Source of the DNA: Pseudomonas sp. Teo4
GTDB taxonomy: Bacteria > Pseudomonadota > Gammaproteobacteria > Pseudomonadales > Pseudomonadaceae
Length of the DNA: 64,000 bases
NCBI RefSeq assembly: GCF_034387475.1
Contig: NZ_JAXCIL010000001.1
Span: 1,488,001 to 1,552,000, forward strand
Reading direction: 5' to 3'
Below are positions 25,769 to 35,302 of this stretch, piece by piece (the stretch's first letter is position 1; every line of letters starts with the position of its first letter). The notes beneath the pieces are model-generated. The model ran no database searches and was not told where the DNA came from. It saw only the letters and a list, made by a program, of their open reading frames with translations. A program made the position numbers and the translations under genes.

Positions 25769-26326
25769 ATGGTGCGTTCGATGTGTTCTGTGCTCTGCGT
25801 GCTGCTGGCAGGGGTCGGTGCCAGCCATGCCGAAGATCGTAACTCCGCTTACCTGTTAAGCCCTGGCGACAAGTTGATGATTTCTGTCTGGCAGGAAGAT
25901 ACCCTGCGCCAGGAAACCACCGTGCTGCCCGATGGCAGTATCACCTTCCCGCTGGCCGGGCGCGTCGATGTCGCAGGCCTCGATGCCACTGCCGTCGCGC
26001 AAAAGGTCAAGGTCAAACTCGAACCCTTTCTCGCCGAACCGAATGTCAGCGTCGTGATCACCAGCACTGCTGGCAATCTTGTCTACGTGCAAGGTAAAGT
26101 GATCAAGCCTGGCCCGGTTCAAATGGAGGGGCCCACGGCAGTGTTGCAGGCGCTGAGCATGTCAGGCGGCCTGGACAAATTTGCGGACGAAGGTGATATA
26201 AAAGTAATTCGCCGCAATGGCGATTCACAAAAAGTACTGCCAGTGCGCTACAAGGATTTGGTGTCTGGGCGCGACATGTCCACCAATTTCCAACTGCAAG
26301 CTGGTGACACATTGATCGTTCCTTGA
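25769..26326 (+). CDS. Polysaccharide export protein (Wza/EpsE-like, short form)
   Basis: Periplasmic/outer-membrane export protein of 185 residues. A signal peptide (MVRSMCSVLCVLLAGVGASHA) without lipobox Cys is followed by the Poly_export domain (YLLSPGDKLMISVWQE, VLPDGSITFPLAGRVDVAG, VSVVITS) and one SLBB domain (VYVQGKVIKPGPVQMEG, LQALSMSGGL). It is about half the size of E. coli Wza and matches the short form seen in exosortase-associated clusters. ATG 25769 has GGAGG eight bases upstream; a frame from 25718 is unsupported. The barrel gene starts 26 bp later, so they are likely co-transcribed. Confidence 0.88.
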   Translation: MVRSMCSVLCVLLAGVGASHAEDRNSAYLLSPGDKLMISVWQEDTLRQETTVLPDGSITFPLAGRVDVAGLDATAVAQKVKVKLEPFLAEPNVSVVITSTAGNLVYVQGKVIKPGPVQMEGPTAVLQALSMSGGLDKFADEGDIKVIRRNGDSQKVLPVRYKDLVSGRDMSTNFQLQAGDTLIVP

Positions 26327-26352
26327 TCTTGCCATGTGCAGTAAGGCCCATA

Positions 26353-27468
26353 ATGCCGCTTCTTAGAAACACGGGTGTTGCGACAGCACTCTTGATTTTG
26401 CCGTACTCCGGAATGGTTCATGCCGCTATCTGGCACTCTTCGGTCGCCGTGCCGACTACGGTCGAGCACGACAGCAACCCCTTGCTGTTGACGTCTGACG
26501 AGAAGGCAGTCACGCGCACGATCATTGCGCCTGACTTTGGGTTGGTTGGCACGTTTGGCCGTGACGAGTTCAGTTTTGGCTTGGGCATGCAGGTGCTGCG
26601 CTCATCGGACACGGCCATCATCAAGGACCGTGAAGACCCCAACATCAGCCTGGGCTGGCAGCGCGAGACGGAAGGGGGCCGCTTTGGCCTGAAGGCGAAC
26701 TACAACGAGAGTTCGACGCTGTCTGCCCTGGTACAGGATACCGGCGTGGTGACCACCGATGGCACGCAGAAGCTGTCGACGGTGTCGGCGAACTGGAGTG
26801 ACACGATCACCGAACGCAATACGTTGTCCAACGAAACCTCTTACTCCCATGCCCGTTACGACCTCGCGACACTGACCGGTTATGACGAGCTGGCGAACGT
26901 GCTGACCTGGACCTACAACTGGAGTGAACGTACCGACCTCTACACCAGCTTCATCGCGAGACGCTATGAGCCGCAGGACGACACGACGTCGTCTGCCATC
27001 AACAGCTATACACCGAGGGTGGGCGTGAAGTACCAGCTCTCCGAGCGGTTCACCAGTGATGTGCATGTGGGTGTGAACGAGGTGTCCGGCGATAACGGCG
27101 GCCGACGTGGGGAAGGGGGCGTTTCGTTGCGCTACACAGGTGTGCGTACCGACGCGATTTTCAGTGCCGAGCGAAGCACCATGGCCAGTGCATCCGGAGG
27201 CTTTACCGAGGTGGACGCACTGCGGGGAACCTTGAGTTATGCCGTCAGCGAACTCACCCGGGTGGGCCTGGACGCCTCCTGGCAAGACGCCAAGGGCAGC
27301 ACGCCGAACACCTTGCAAGGCTACAGCGCATGGGCAAGCCACGAGCTTTCGCCTTTTTGGGATCTGCGCCTATCGTTGATGTACAAGGAACGTCAGCAAG
27401 ACAACGTGCCGGATGCAACTGGCACCATCATTGGAATGACCTTGACGTATAGATTACCCGACCTCTGA
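26353..27468 (+). CDS. Outer-membrane beta-barrel protein of the exopolysaccharide cluster
   Basis: 371-residue exported protein: signal peptide (MPLLRNTGVATALLILPYSGMVHA) then repeated amphipathic strands with alternating aromatic and polar residues (LGWQRETEGGRFGLKANYNE, TWTYNWSERTDLYTSFIARR, LRLSLMYKERQ) and an end MTLTYRLPDL. The early VEHDSNPLLL motif (D-S-N-P) is seen in the TIGR03016/EpsL-type outer-membrane proteins that accompany PEP-CTERM/XrtA polysaccharide loci. Probably forms part of the outer-membrane secretion path together with the small Wza-like protein. ATG 26353 has TAAGG upstream. Confidence 0.75.
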   Translation: MPLLRNTGVATALLILPYSGMVHAAIWHSSVAVPTTVEHDSNPLLLTSDEKAVTRTIIAPDFGLVGTFGRDEFSFGLGMQVLRSSDTAIIKDREDPNISLGWQRETEGGRFGLKANYNESSTLSALVQDTGVVTTDGTQKLSTVSANWSDTITERNTLSNETSYSHARYDLATLTGYDELANVLTWTYNWSERTDLYTSFIARRYEPQDDTTSSAINSYTPRVGVKYQLSERFTSDVHVGVNEVSGDNGGRRGEGGVSLRYTGVRTDAIFSAERSTMASASGGFTEVDALRGTLSYAVSELTRVGLDASWQDAKGSTPNTLQGYSAWASHELSPFWDLRLSLMYKERQQDNVPDATGTIIGMTLTYRLPDL

Positions 27469-27488
27469 ATTTCAGCGCGGTGGCCTCT

Positions 27489-29051
27489 ATGAAGTCTGAA
27501 TACGAGCTGTCCCTCAAAGATTACATTTCAATCATCAAGGATCGAGCCCTGCTGTTGGGGGTCAGTATCGTCGTCATTCTTGCGGTAACCGTGGCAGTCG
27601 CTGTCACGGTCCCGCCCATCTATCAGTCGACCGGCACCATTCTGGTGGAGTCGCAGCAGATTTCGCCCGACCTGGTGTCGGCGAACAACAACAGCTTCGC
27701 CGATGAGCGCATCGAGGTGATTCGCCAGCGGGTGATGACCCGCGAGAACCTGCTGCGGATCATCAACAAGTACAACCTGTTTGCCGACAAGGGCAAGCGC
27801 TACACCGAGTCGGACAAAATCGAGCACATGCGCACCGCGATCGTGGTGGCCACGCTCAGCACCTTCGTCAAGGGGCGCGGCGAGGCGACGGTCGCGTTCA
27901 ATGTGTCCTATGAAGACAAGCGCCCGGATGTGGCCAAGGAAGTGGCCAACGAACTGGTCACGCTGTTTCTCAATGAAAACCTCAAGCAGCGTACCGAGCG
28001 GGCCAGCGAGACCACTGAGTTCCTGACCCAGGAAGCGAACAAGCTGGGTTCGGAGCTGGCAAGCCTGGAGAACCAGCTGGCCGACTTCAAGCAGGCCCAT
28101 TCCAATGCCTTGCCAGAGCATCAAGAGCTGCGCATGAGCATGCTGTCGCGGGCTGAACTCGAATTCAGGGAGGTCGACCGTGACTACAAGGCTGCTCAGG
28201 AAGAGCTGCGCTACCTGGAGTTGGAACTGTCCGCGGCGAATGCCGGCCTGACCACCAGGATGGAAACCGGCAGGCCCGCGGCGGAGCAGCCGCAGGACCT
28301 GGCCAGCCTCAAGGCGGAGTACGCCAGGCTGCTGGGCAAGTACAAGGACGCCCACCCCGATGTGCAGGCGGTCAAACGCAAGATTCAAGCGCTTGAGTCG
28401 ACCGGAGGCAACGGCGTTGCGGTGGCGGAATCCAACCTGGATGCCGCCCGCGTACGCACGCGCATCGAGGCGGCCAAGTCGCGCATTGCCTCGTTGGCCG
28501 AACAAAAGCGTCAGCTGTCGCAGAAGATGGAAGGTTACGAGAAGGAAATCATTGAAGCGCCTCAAGTCGAGCGCGGCCTGGTGACCTTGATGCGTGACCA
28601 CGAGAACGCGCGCAAGAAGTATGAAGAGATTCGCGCCAAGGAAATGGGCGCGAAAATTACCGAAAGCCTGGAACAGGAAAACAAGGCGGAGCGTTTCGTA
28701 CTGCTGGAACCGCCGCTGATGCCAGAGAAACCGGTCAAACCCAACCGCAAGAAAATCGTCGCCCTGGGCGTGGTGTTGGCGCCGGCCGGTGGCGGTGCAT
28801 TGATCATGTTGCTGGAAATGCTCAATCAGCGTGTACGCGGTGTCGGCGCCCTTGAGAACGTAGTGGGCAAGCGTGTGCTGGTTGCGGTGCCGTTTATCTC
28901 CACCCAGGCCGAGCTGGCCCAACGCAGGCGATGGCGAACCCTGGTGATAGTCGCCGGTTTGCTGTTGGTTGCTATCATGTTAGCGATGGTCCATTTGTTC
29001 TACATGCCGTTGGACCTACTGCTTTTCAAAGCTATGGCTCGGTTTGAATAG
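27489..29051 (+). CDS. Polysaccharide chain-length determinant (Wzz/GNVR family)
   Basis: Inner-membrane polysaccharide co-polymerase of 520 residues. An N-terminal Wzz domain starts YELSLKDYISIIKDRALLLG with the first helix (about 18-42) and VTVPPIYQSTGTILVES; a long coiled coil (about 165-380) follows; then the GNVR segment (APQVERGLVTLMRDHENARKKY), LLEPPLMPEKPVKPNRK and a membrane helix near 415-435, with a further helix close to the C-terminus. It lacks a fused kinase domain; the separate ATPase gene follows after 12 bp. Controls polymer length together with that partner. ATG 27489 is preferred over GTG 27480. Confidence 0.88.
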   Translation: MKSEYELSLKDYISIIKDRALLLGVSIVVILAVTVAVAVTVPPIYQSTGTILVESQQISPDLVSANNNSFADERIEVIRQRVMTRENLLRIINKYNLFADKGKRYTESDKIEHMRTAIVVATLSTFVKGRGEATVAFNVSYEDKRPDVAKEVANELVTLFLNENLKQRTERASETTEFLTQEANKLGSELASLENQLADFKQAHSNALPEHQELRMSMLSRAELEFREVDRDYKAAQEELRYLELELSAANAGLTTRMETGRPAAEQPQDLASLKAEYARLLGKYKDAHPDVQAVKRKIQALESTGGNGVAVAESNLDAARVRTRIEAAKSRIASLAEQKRQLSQKMEGYEKEIIEAPQVERGLVTLMRDHENARKKYEEIRAKEMGAKITESLEQENKAERFVLLEPPLMPEKPVKPNRKKIVALGVVLAPAGGGALIMLLEMLNQRVRGVGALENVVGKRVLVAVPFISTQAELAQRRRWRTLVIVAGLLLVAIMLAMVHLFYMPLDLLLFKAMARFE

Positions 29052-29063
29052 GGAACAGCAGCG

Positions 29064-29870
29064 ATGGACAGAATTACGCCGGCTATTGGAAAAAACCTGC
29101 ATCAGGTATCGCCCAGCACCTCGGAGACGTCGCAACCTGCGCCAACGACCGACCCTTCTGGAGCGCTCGTACCTTTCGACTACATACAAACTACTGTGGT
29201 GCCATTGCGGCCAGAGCACCTGGAGCGCCATCGTATCGTGGCGTACAACAAGAACTCGAACATGAGCTGGGCGTTCGACCTGTTGCGCACCCAGGTGCTG
29301 CAGGCCATGGAAGAAAACGGTTGGCGCACGCTGGCCATCACCTCGCCGACGCCAGAGGCGGGCAAGACGGTACTGGCGATCAACCTGGCCATGAGTATTG
29401 CCCACCACACCACCAAGACGGCACTGCTGGTGGACTTCGACCTGCGTCGCCCCAGGGTCGGCGCCAGCCTGGGGTTGCCGATGGGCAAGGCCATGAACGA
29501 GTTGCTGGCCGGCAAGGCCGAACTGGGAGAGGTCCTGGTCAACCCGACGCTTCCACGTTTCGTGGTATTGCCGACCCGTGAGCCCGTTCCGCTGTCGACC
29601 GAGGTGCTGTCTTCGCCCAAGGTGACCGGGCTGATCGGCGACCTGCGCGACCGTTACGACTCACGTATCTGCATCTTCGACCTGCCACCGTTGTTGAGCT
29701 CGGACGACGCCATCACCTTGATGCCCAAGTTCGATTGCGTGCTGTTGGTGGTAGCCAACGGTCAGAACAGCAAGAAAGAGATCGAGGACTGCCTGTACCA
29801 CCTGGGCAACGCCAACCTGATCGGGGCAGTGTTGAACAAGGCTGAACCGCAGAAGCACTCCTACTATTGA
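29064..29870 (+). CDS. CpsD/CapB-type BY-kinase-like ATPase
   Basis: Cytoplasmic P-loop ATPase of 268 residues, partner of the chain-length protein. Walker A is SPTPEAGKTVLAINLA (Gly in the usual SPGEGKT is Ala here), Walker A' LLVDFDLRRPRVG and Walker B CIFDLPPLL. The first 60 residues are Ser/Thr/Pro rich. The C-terminus ends KHSYY, so there are only two tail tyrosines in place of the longer Tyr cluster of classical BY-kinases. This matches the tyrosine autokinases of XrtA-type polysaccharide operons. A strong hairpin directly after the stop ends the rightward transcript. Confidence 0.82.
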   Translation: MDRITPAIGKNLHQVSPSTSETSQPAPTTDPSGALVPFDYIQTTVVPLRPEHLERHRIVAYNKNSNMSWAFDLLRTQVLQAMEENGWRTLAITSPTPEAGKTVLAINLAMSIAHHTTKTALLVDFDLRRPRVGASLGLPMGKAMNELLAGKAELGEVLVNPTLPRFVVLPTREPVPLSTEVLSSPKVTGLIGDLRDRYDSRICIFDLPPLLSSDDAITLMPKFDCVLLVVANGQNSKKEIEDCLYHLGNANLIGAVLNKAEPQKHSYY

Positions 29871-29878
29871 AGGCTGCG

Positions 29879-29914
29879 CAATACCCCTGGCACTCCTCAG
29901 TGCCAGGGGTATTG
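29879..29914. terminator. Bidirectional terminator hairpin overlapping the galE 3' end
   Basis: CAATACCCCTGGCAC (29879-29893) pairs perfectly with GTGCCAGGGGTATTG (29900-29914), a 15-bp stem with a 6-base loop, between the convergent kinase and galE genes. The right arm encodes the last codons of galE (QQYPWH). Confidence 0.75.
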
Positions 29915-30859
29915 CTGTTCCCAATTCCAGGCGTGGGACACGATTTGCTCGAGCGCGGTGAATTGCGGTTTCCAACCCAGGATAGATTCTGCCTTGCCAG
30001 CGTCGGCGACCAGGGTCGGTGGGTCACCGGCTCGACGAGGTGCGTGATTGACGTTGATTTCACGGCCGGTTACCGCGCGGACGGTGTCGATCACCTGCTG
30101 GACCGAAAACCCCTGGCCGTTCCCCAGATTGAACACCGTGCTGGTGCCACCTTTGAGCAGGTAATCCACGGCCAGCGCGTGCGCCGAGGCCAGGTCGTTG
30201 ACGTGGATGTAATCGCGGATGCACGTGCCATCGGGGGTGTCATAGTCTTGACCGAACACGGTAATGGCATCGCGTCGCCCTGAAGCGGCCTGCAGAATCA
30301 GTGGAATCAGGTGGGTTTCCGGTTCATGGCATTCGCCCAATTGCCCGCCGGGGTCTGCGCCGGCTGCGTTGAAGTAACGCAGGCATACCGACTTCAATCC
30401 ATAGGCCCGGTCGAAGTCTTCGAGAATCTGTTCCACCATCCATTTGCTGCGCCCGTAAGGGTTGATCGGCGCCTTGGGGTGCTTCTCGTCGATGGGCGTG
30501 TATTGTGGGTCGCCATAGACAGCGGCGGTGGAAGAGAAGATCAGGTGCTTGATGTTGGCCCCTACCATCGCGTGCAGCAGCGTCAGAGTCGCCGCCACGT
30601 TGTTCTGGTAGTACTTGGCCGGGTCAGTGACGGACTCGCCCACCTGGATGTGGGAGGCGAAGTGGAAAACGGCATCGAAGTGGTATTCGCAGAACAGGGC
30701 CTCGAGGGCGTGCTTGTCCGCAACGTCCAGCCCCGCCCATTTGATATCGGGGCGGGTTTTCACGATATCCGCCACCACCACTTCATGACCTGCGTCCGCC
30801 AAGTGCTTGACCATGTGCGAACCGATGTAGCCTGCGCCTCCGACAACCAAGTACTTCAT
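29897..30859 (-). CDS. galE: UDP-glucose 4-epimerase
   Basis: Cytoplasmic short-chain dehydrogenase/reductase of 320 residues that interconverts UDP-glucose and UDP-galactose. Shows the NAD-binding GGAGYIGSH, the SSTAAVYG segment with catalytic Ser/Thr, YGRSKWMVE (Tyr-x3-Lys), LRYFNAAGADPGG and DGTCIRDYIHVNDLA. Length is slightly short of E. coli GalE (338) but typical for the group. ATG 30859 has AGGAGG upstream. It is last in the leftward block polymerase-hydrolase-galE and would supply UDP-Gal for the polymer. Confidence 0.93.
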   Translation of the reverse strand: MKYLVVGGAGYIGSHMVKHLADAGHEVVVADIVKTRPDIKWAGLDVADKHALEALFCEYHFDAVFHFASHIQVGESVTDPAKYYQNNVAATLTLLHAMVGANIKHLIFSSTAAVYGDPQYTPIDEKHPKAPINPYGRSKWMVEQILEDFDRAYGLKSVCLRYFNAAGADPGGQLGECHEPETHLIPLILQAASGRRDAITVFGQDYDTPDGTCIRDYIHVNDLASAHALAVDYLLKGGTSTVFNLGNGQGFSVQQVIDTVRAVTGREINVNHAPRRAGDPPTLVADAGKAESILGWKPQFTALEQIVSHAWNWEQQYPWH

Positions 30860-30935
30860 CCAATCCTCCTGGAACAGATTCAGTGTTGAGTGCCTGCCAA
30901 TACAGGTCTTATCAGAGCGTAGAAGGCCAAATGGG

Positions 30936-33533
30936 CTATTTCAAGAACAGCCAGTTGGTCATGTTGCGGCCATCGAAGGTGAGGGTGTAGCGGCCGTTTT
31001 CGTAGGTGGCCGGGAGCGATTTTTCATCCCCGGTAGCGCTGCGGCCGAAGGCCTTCAGGCCTTTCGGCGCCTTGATTCGCAGTGTGCCTTCGAGGGGTTC
31101 GACATAGAACGGCGTCTTGTCTTCATCCTTGGGAACGGCCCTTGAACCCAATGAAACCAGAAGGCTGCGCGACTTATCGAGCGGTTGCCCGTCCAGGCTT
31201 TGCACGACCACACTGGCATAAGGGGTTTTCAGCTGCAGCTGGATATTCGCCAGGCTGATCGAGCGCTCCCCAAGCCAGCCACTTGCGGCCTGGGTCATGG
31301 GCGTGTCGATGGTATAGACGCCTTGCTGCCAGTTACGGCGGATTTCGCCGGTGTCCGTCGTGGCCTCGGTGGCATTGACGTCGAGCAGCGACTGGTCAGG
31401 GTCGCGCAGCACCTGGGCATCGGGTGGTATGACGCTGGGTTTGAGCCATGGCAACTGCGGCGTCTGCGGCATGGCGATCTGCAGCATGCCTTTTTCCATG
31501 GCGGTACGCAGCAGCACGGAACTGCTGGGTGTGATCGAGCGGTTGAACAAGGTGTCGGTTGAAGGGGCGAAGACGTAACGTGTCTGCGCCGGGCGGACAT
31601 CGCCGCGCCGATAGAGCAAGGCCGCCGCGGGGAGGGTGGCGATCAAGCCGGGGTCGGTGTAGGCATGCCAGTTTCCAGCCGATTGCCTGCGGTCTGAGAA
31701 CCCTTCCTGGCTGTAGGCGTATTGCATCAGTGCATCCCAGCCCTGATGGCTGGCAGTGCCTGCGACATACAAGGGCAGCGAGTGCCGATCGGGCAGCGGG
31801 AAGGGTTCGTTGTTCCACTCGGTGACCGTCAGTGGCATGCCCACCACCTGGCCTGCTGCGAGCCAGTTCACCAGCCCGTCGCTGATCAGCGGGTTTTTCT
31901 CCAGTTGCCCGAGGCCACCGTAGCCGTGGACGTCTATCACATCGCCTGTGGTCAGTGCCGGCAGCGAGCTCAAACCATTGCCGCCCCAAGTGCTGGTGGT
32001 GGCGATGGGCACCTTCACGCCAATCTTGCGCAAGTGCTCGATCATGTCGGCGTCGAAGCGCTGTTCCAGGTCGTTGAGAAACAGTTTGGCAGGCCCATGC
32101 TCCCAGGAGCGCCAGGTGGCGTTCTCAGGCAAATCGTGGCGACGGGCGAAAGCCTTGGCCTCGTCCATGTAGAGTTTGCTGTGTTTGGGTACATCTTTGT
32201 CTGGCAACAGCGCGTTGCCGTAGTGGTGGGTGATGTCATTCTCGTTGGTGATCAGCACCGCAGCGATGGCGGGGTCGTCCTTGTAGGCCAGTTGGGTGTA
32301 GCGATTGACATGGGTAAGGTACTGTTCGGCGAACTGCTTCATCCGCTGCTGGATGGTCACGTTGACATAGGCGTAGCCTTTGATCTCCGCTCGCCCGTAT
32401 TGCTTGGGCAACTCGTCGAAGCCGTAGATGCCGTCGCTGGACATGAACGAGCGCTGCACATGCAGGTCGAGCCAGACGTAGATGCCTTCGTCCTTCAGGC
32501 TTTTGATCCACAGGTCAATCTTTCTCAGTGACTCGGCATTGAGCTGTTGGGTGTCCTTGATCTCCCTGCCATCGCCGAAGATGTTGGGGAGCACCCAGAG
32601 CGAGTCGTGGTGGTGCAGGCGCACGAGGTTGAAGCCCAGTGCCGAGAGGCGCTTGGCCTGCAGCTTGATGTCCTGGTCCGATGTGTCGAACAGGGCGGAG
32701 GCCGAGAGGTTGGTGCCCCAGAAGCGCACGGGCGTTTTGTCGGCAAACATCAGGCGCTCGCCGTCGGCCTTGACGAAGCCGCGTTTGCCTGCGGGTTTTT
32801 CTGGCGCATTGAGAAATGACAGGTCGACTGGCGATGTTTTCCAGTCCAGCTGGTCTTGCGGCCAGCGTTTGGGGTCGACCAGGCCAAAGCGTTCGGATTG
32901 CGTCTGACCGATCTCGACATCGCCTGTGACGCTGAGTGTCGCCTTGATCTGTTGGCGGCCTGGGGTGATCTGGTCGTCATAGAAGAAAGCGCGCACTTCG
33001 TCGGCGTTGCCTCGCTCCAAGTACACCTTGGCCAGTGGCGGCTCGAAGCGCATCTCGACCCGGCGCGTACCTTCTTTGCCCCAGGCCCAGCCACGATTGC
33101 CGGCAAGCAGTTGCGGTGCGCCCATTTCACCGGTGAACAGCGATGAGTCGAAATTGAACACCATGCCGCCACCCATGACATTGTTCTGCTTGCTCAGGGT
33201 CTGCAGGTCGAACGTCCAGGTCAGAGATTGCGTGGTGTCCTTGCGAATGTCGGCGCTCAGCTTGAAGTTCAGGTCCTGGTTTTCGCCCGCGAGGGTGTAC
33301 TGCTGAGGGGCATTGATTTTGAAGGTCGGGTAATAGCCCGTCCAGGCCCACTTCTGGGCGAAGAAACTGAACTTGGCGATCATCGCCGGGCTGCCGCCAC
33401 GGATGATGGTGGGCAGGCCATTGCGCTCTTCGATACTGACCACCCAATCCGATGCCCAGGATGCCGCCGGCAGCAGCACCAAGCCAATGAGTGCCGTCGC
33501 CCGTATGAAGGGCTGCAATACGCGTTGTGTCAT
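30936..33533 (-). CDS. Secreted clan GH-A glycoside hydrolase (GH5-like) of the cluster
   Basis: Exported 865-residue protein: signal peptide (first 27 residues, ending PAASWAS), an N-terminal beta-sandwich region, and a TIM barrel around residues 260-640 with PVRFWGTNLSASALFD, GFNLVRLHHHDSLW, the acid/base ITNEND and the nucleophile TVTEWNNEP, the Asn-Glu and Glu pair of clan GH-A enzymes. A C-terminal beta-rich domain follows. It starts 5 nt after the polymerase stop. Likely trims or releases the cluster's polymer in the periplasm or outside, like hydrolases in other exopolysaccharide loci. Exact GH family and substrate cannot be fixed by eye. Confidence 0.8.
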   Translation of the reverse strand: MTQRVLQPFIRATALIGLVLLPAASWASDWVVSIEERNGLPTIIRGGSPAMIAKFSFFAQKWAWTGYYPTFKINAPQQYTLAGENQDLNFKLSADIRKDTTQSLTWTFDLQTLSKQNNVMGGGMVFNFDSSLFTGEMGAPQLLAGNRGWAWGKEGTRRVEMRFEPPLAKVYLERGNADEVRAFFYDDQITPGRQQIKATLSVTGDVEIGQTQSERFGLVDPKRWPQDQLDWKTSPVDLSFLNAPEKPAGKRGFVKADGERLMFADKTPVRFWGTNLSASALFDTSDQDIKLQAKRLSALGFNLVRLHHHDSLWVLPNIFGDGREIKDTQQLNAESLRKIDLWIKSLKDEGIYVWLDLHVQRSFMSSDGIYGFDELPKQYGRAEIKGYAYVNVTIQQRMKQFAEQYLTHVNRYTQLAYKDDPAIAAVLITNENDITHHYGNALLPDKDVPKHSKLYMDEAKAFARRHDLPENATWRSWEHGPAKLFLNDLEQRFDADMIEHLRKIGVKVPIATTSTWGGNGLSSLPALTTGDVIDVHGYGGLGQLEKNPLISDGLVNWLAAGQVVGMPLTVTEWNNEPFPLPDRHSLPLYVAGTASHQGWDALMQYAYSQEGFSDRRQSAGNWHAYTDPGLIATLPAAALLYRRGDVRPAQTRYVFAPSTDTLFNRSITPSSSVLLRTAMEKGMLQIAMPQTPQLPWLKPSVIPPDAQVLRDPDQSLLDVNATEATTDTGEIRRNWQQGVYTIDTPMTQAASGWLGERSISLANIQLQLKTPYASVVVQSLDGQPLDKSRSLLVSLGSRAVPKDEDKTPFYVEPLEGTLRIKAPKGLKAFGRSATGDEKSLPATYENGRYTLTFDGRNMTNWLFLK

Positions 33534-33538
33534 GGACC

Positions 33539-35065
33539 TTACCTGGGTTGGAGGCGGGTATTCGCCAATTCGGTGGCCTGCTCTCGGCGAAGCCTGCGTA
33601 CCATCTGGATATAGGCCACACCCAGCCCGCCCACGGACCAGTACACCACCGGAATCACCGTGATGCTGCTGACGGTGAAGATGATCACCAGGATCCCCAC
33701 CAACGTGGCCAGCAGCGATCGCCCGAGCAAGCGTTGTTCATCGTCCTTGTCGGGGAACGCGCGCAAAGACTTGCGGATACCCACCAGGATGACCGCGAAG
33801 AACGCGACGAACAGTGAAAGCCCGACCAGGCCCAGGCGCAGCGCCAGGCTGAGGTAGGTGTTCACGATGTCGATGATGCCTTGGCCCTGGATCATCGACT
33901 GCATCTCGGGGGTGCTGCGAAAATCGAACGAGCCAAACCAGGGGTTGCGTTGAATGACGATCAACGAGTTGTCGATCAGTCGCTGGCGGTAGGTGATGTT
34001 CTCGGTTTCGATGTTGCCGATGAATGGCAGCAGATTGAGCACCTTTTCCCCGCCCGGTACCACGCTGAGCAGTGGCACGCACAGCACGCCGGCAAGGCCG
34101 AGCAGGATGAAGCGCCGGACCGCGCCCCTGCCGGTGGCGATGAAGGCTGCGATGATCACCCCGGCACCGATCCAGGGCCCGCGCGACAGGGGGGCAAACA
34201 GGCCCGCGGCCAGGAGCAGGGCGCCCAGGTAGCGGTGGATGGGTTTGCGTACATAGGCTTGCACGAACAAGAACAAGCCGATCGCCACGCTGATCACGTA
34301 GCCCAGTGCGATGGCCTGCCCGGTGGTGGCGCTGGCACGTAGCGAGCCGCCGCGGCTCAGGTAGTTGCCCGAACTCCACGGTACGCCCATGGCGCCGGAC
34401 AGTGCGTTGTACAGCAACCAATGCCGCGCGTACTCGGCCACGCCGATGATCGCCAACAGGAACGAGGCCAGTACGAAGGCCAGCAGCGCATCCTTGAAGT
34501 CCTCAAGGTCCCTCAACGTGCGGCTGGCGACGTAGTAGGGCAGGAACATGTCCACGTACAAATTGAATGTCTGGCGCAACGTGTCGGTCACGGTAGTCTC
34601 GCGCAGCGTCAGCGCGCACATCAGCACCATGCTGGCGGCCAGCAGCTTGTCGGGCCAATTGCGGCCGAAAGCCTGGGTATCGCTTTGCTTGCTCAGTGCC
34701 CATGCCGCTGGCAGCAGTACGCAGAGGGTGAGTAGGCGCACGTGGGAGAGGTCAACCAGGAAATTGACCACGCCAAACCCAGGAACGGGCACCTCAACCG
34801 GCGGAATCAGAAACAGCAGCATGAAGAACAATGCCATCGGGTTGCGTTCGCGCCGCTGGGCAATACTCAGAATCACCGCGCCCGCCAGGAGGTATAGCCA
34901 GAAATTATGGGAGAAAAACGCCAGCAACGTCAGGCCGAACCACAAGTTACGGCGGCGTTTGAAGTCCCGGTCGGGGATAAGGTCTGTCGCAGGCCGGCGC
35001 GCAAGCGTGAAAACCACGCACGCCAGAAACAGAATGACGATCAAGGCACGGAGATGTTCAGGCAT
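33539..35065 (-). CDS. O-antigen ligase/polymerase-like membrane protein (Wzy/WaaL family)
   Basis: Integral membrane protein of 508 residues with about 11-13 hydrophobic segments and a large loop near residues 340-405, the plan of the Wzy_C superfamily (polymerases and ligases). Examples of segments: LWFGLTLLAFFSHNFWLYLL, ALLAFVLASFLLAIIGVAEY, and the loop stretch ITYRQRLIDNSLIVIQRNPW. In this cluster it is the only candidate polymerase, joining lipid-linked repeat units in the periplasm. First gene of the leftward block; divergent from the Tat miniprotein/GMC genes across a 237-bp gap. Confidence 0.82.
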   Translation of the reverse strand: MPEHLRALIVILFLACVVFTLARRPATDLIPDRDFKRRRNLWFGLTLLAFFSHNFWLYLLAGAVILSIAQRRERNPMALFFMLLFLIPPVEVPVPGFGVVNFLVDLSHVRLLTLCVLLPAAWALSKQSDTQAFGRNWPDKLLAASMVLMCALTLRETTVTDTLRQTFNLYVDMFLPYYVASRTLRDLEDFKDALLAFVLASFLLAIIGVAEYARHWLLYNALSGAMGVPWSSGNYLSRGGSLRASATTGQAIALGYVISVAIGLFLFVQAYVRKPIHRYLGALLLAAGLFAPLSRGPWIGAGVIIAAFIATGRGAVRRFILLGLAGVLCVPLLSVVPGGEKVLNLLPFIGNIETENITYRQRLIDNSLIVIQRNPWFGSFDFRSTPEMQSMIQGQGIIDIVNTYLSLALRLGLVGLSLFVAFFAVILVGIRKSLRAFPDKDDEQRLLGRSLLATLVGILVIIFTVSSITVIPVVYWSVGGLGVAYIQMVRRLRREQATELANTRLQPR

Positions 35066-35302
35066 TGGCTATGGGCACCTATCCCTTGGTGGAGGTCGGC
35101 TAGCATCATGGCTGATTGAAACTATAGTGAACTGTAGCGCTATCGGTTGGAGATTTGAGCCATGCTGGTGATTGTTCCGCTGGCATTGGCGAACCTGCGG
35201 TAAACCGGTCAGGGCCCGGCATAGAAACGGGCACCGAGGCAGGATTCGCGCATTCAACGGCTGGGATGCCTTCGATAACACTTGGCATAAGGTCCGGGGA
35301 TC

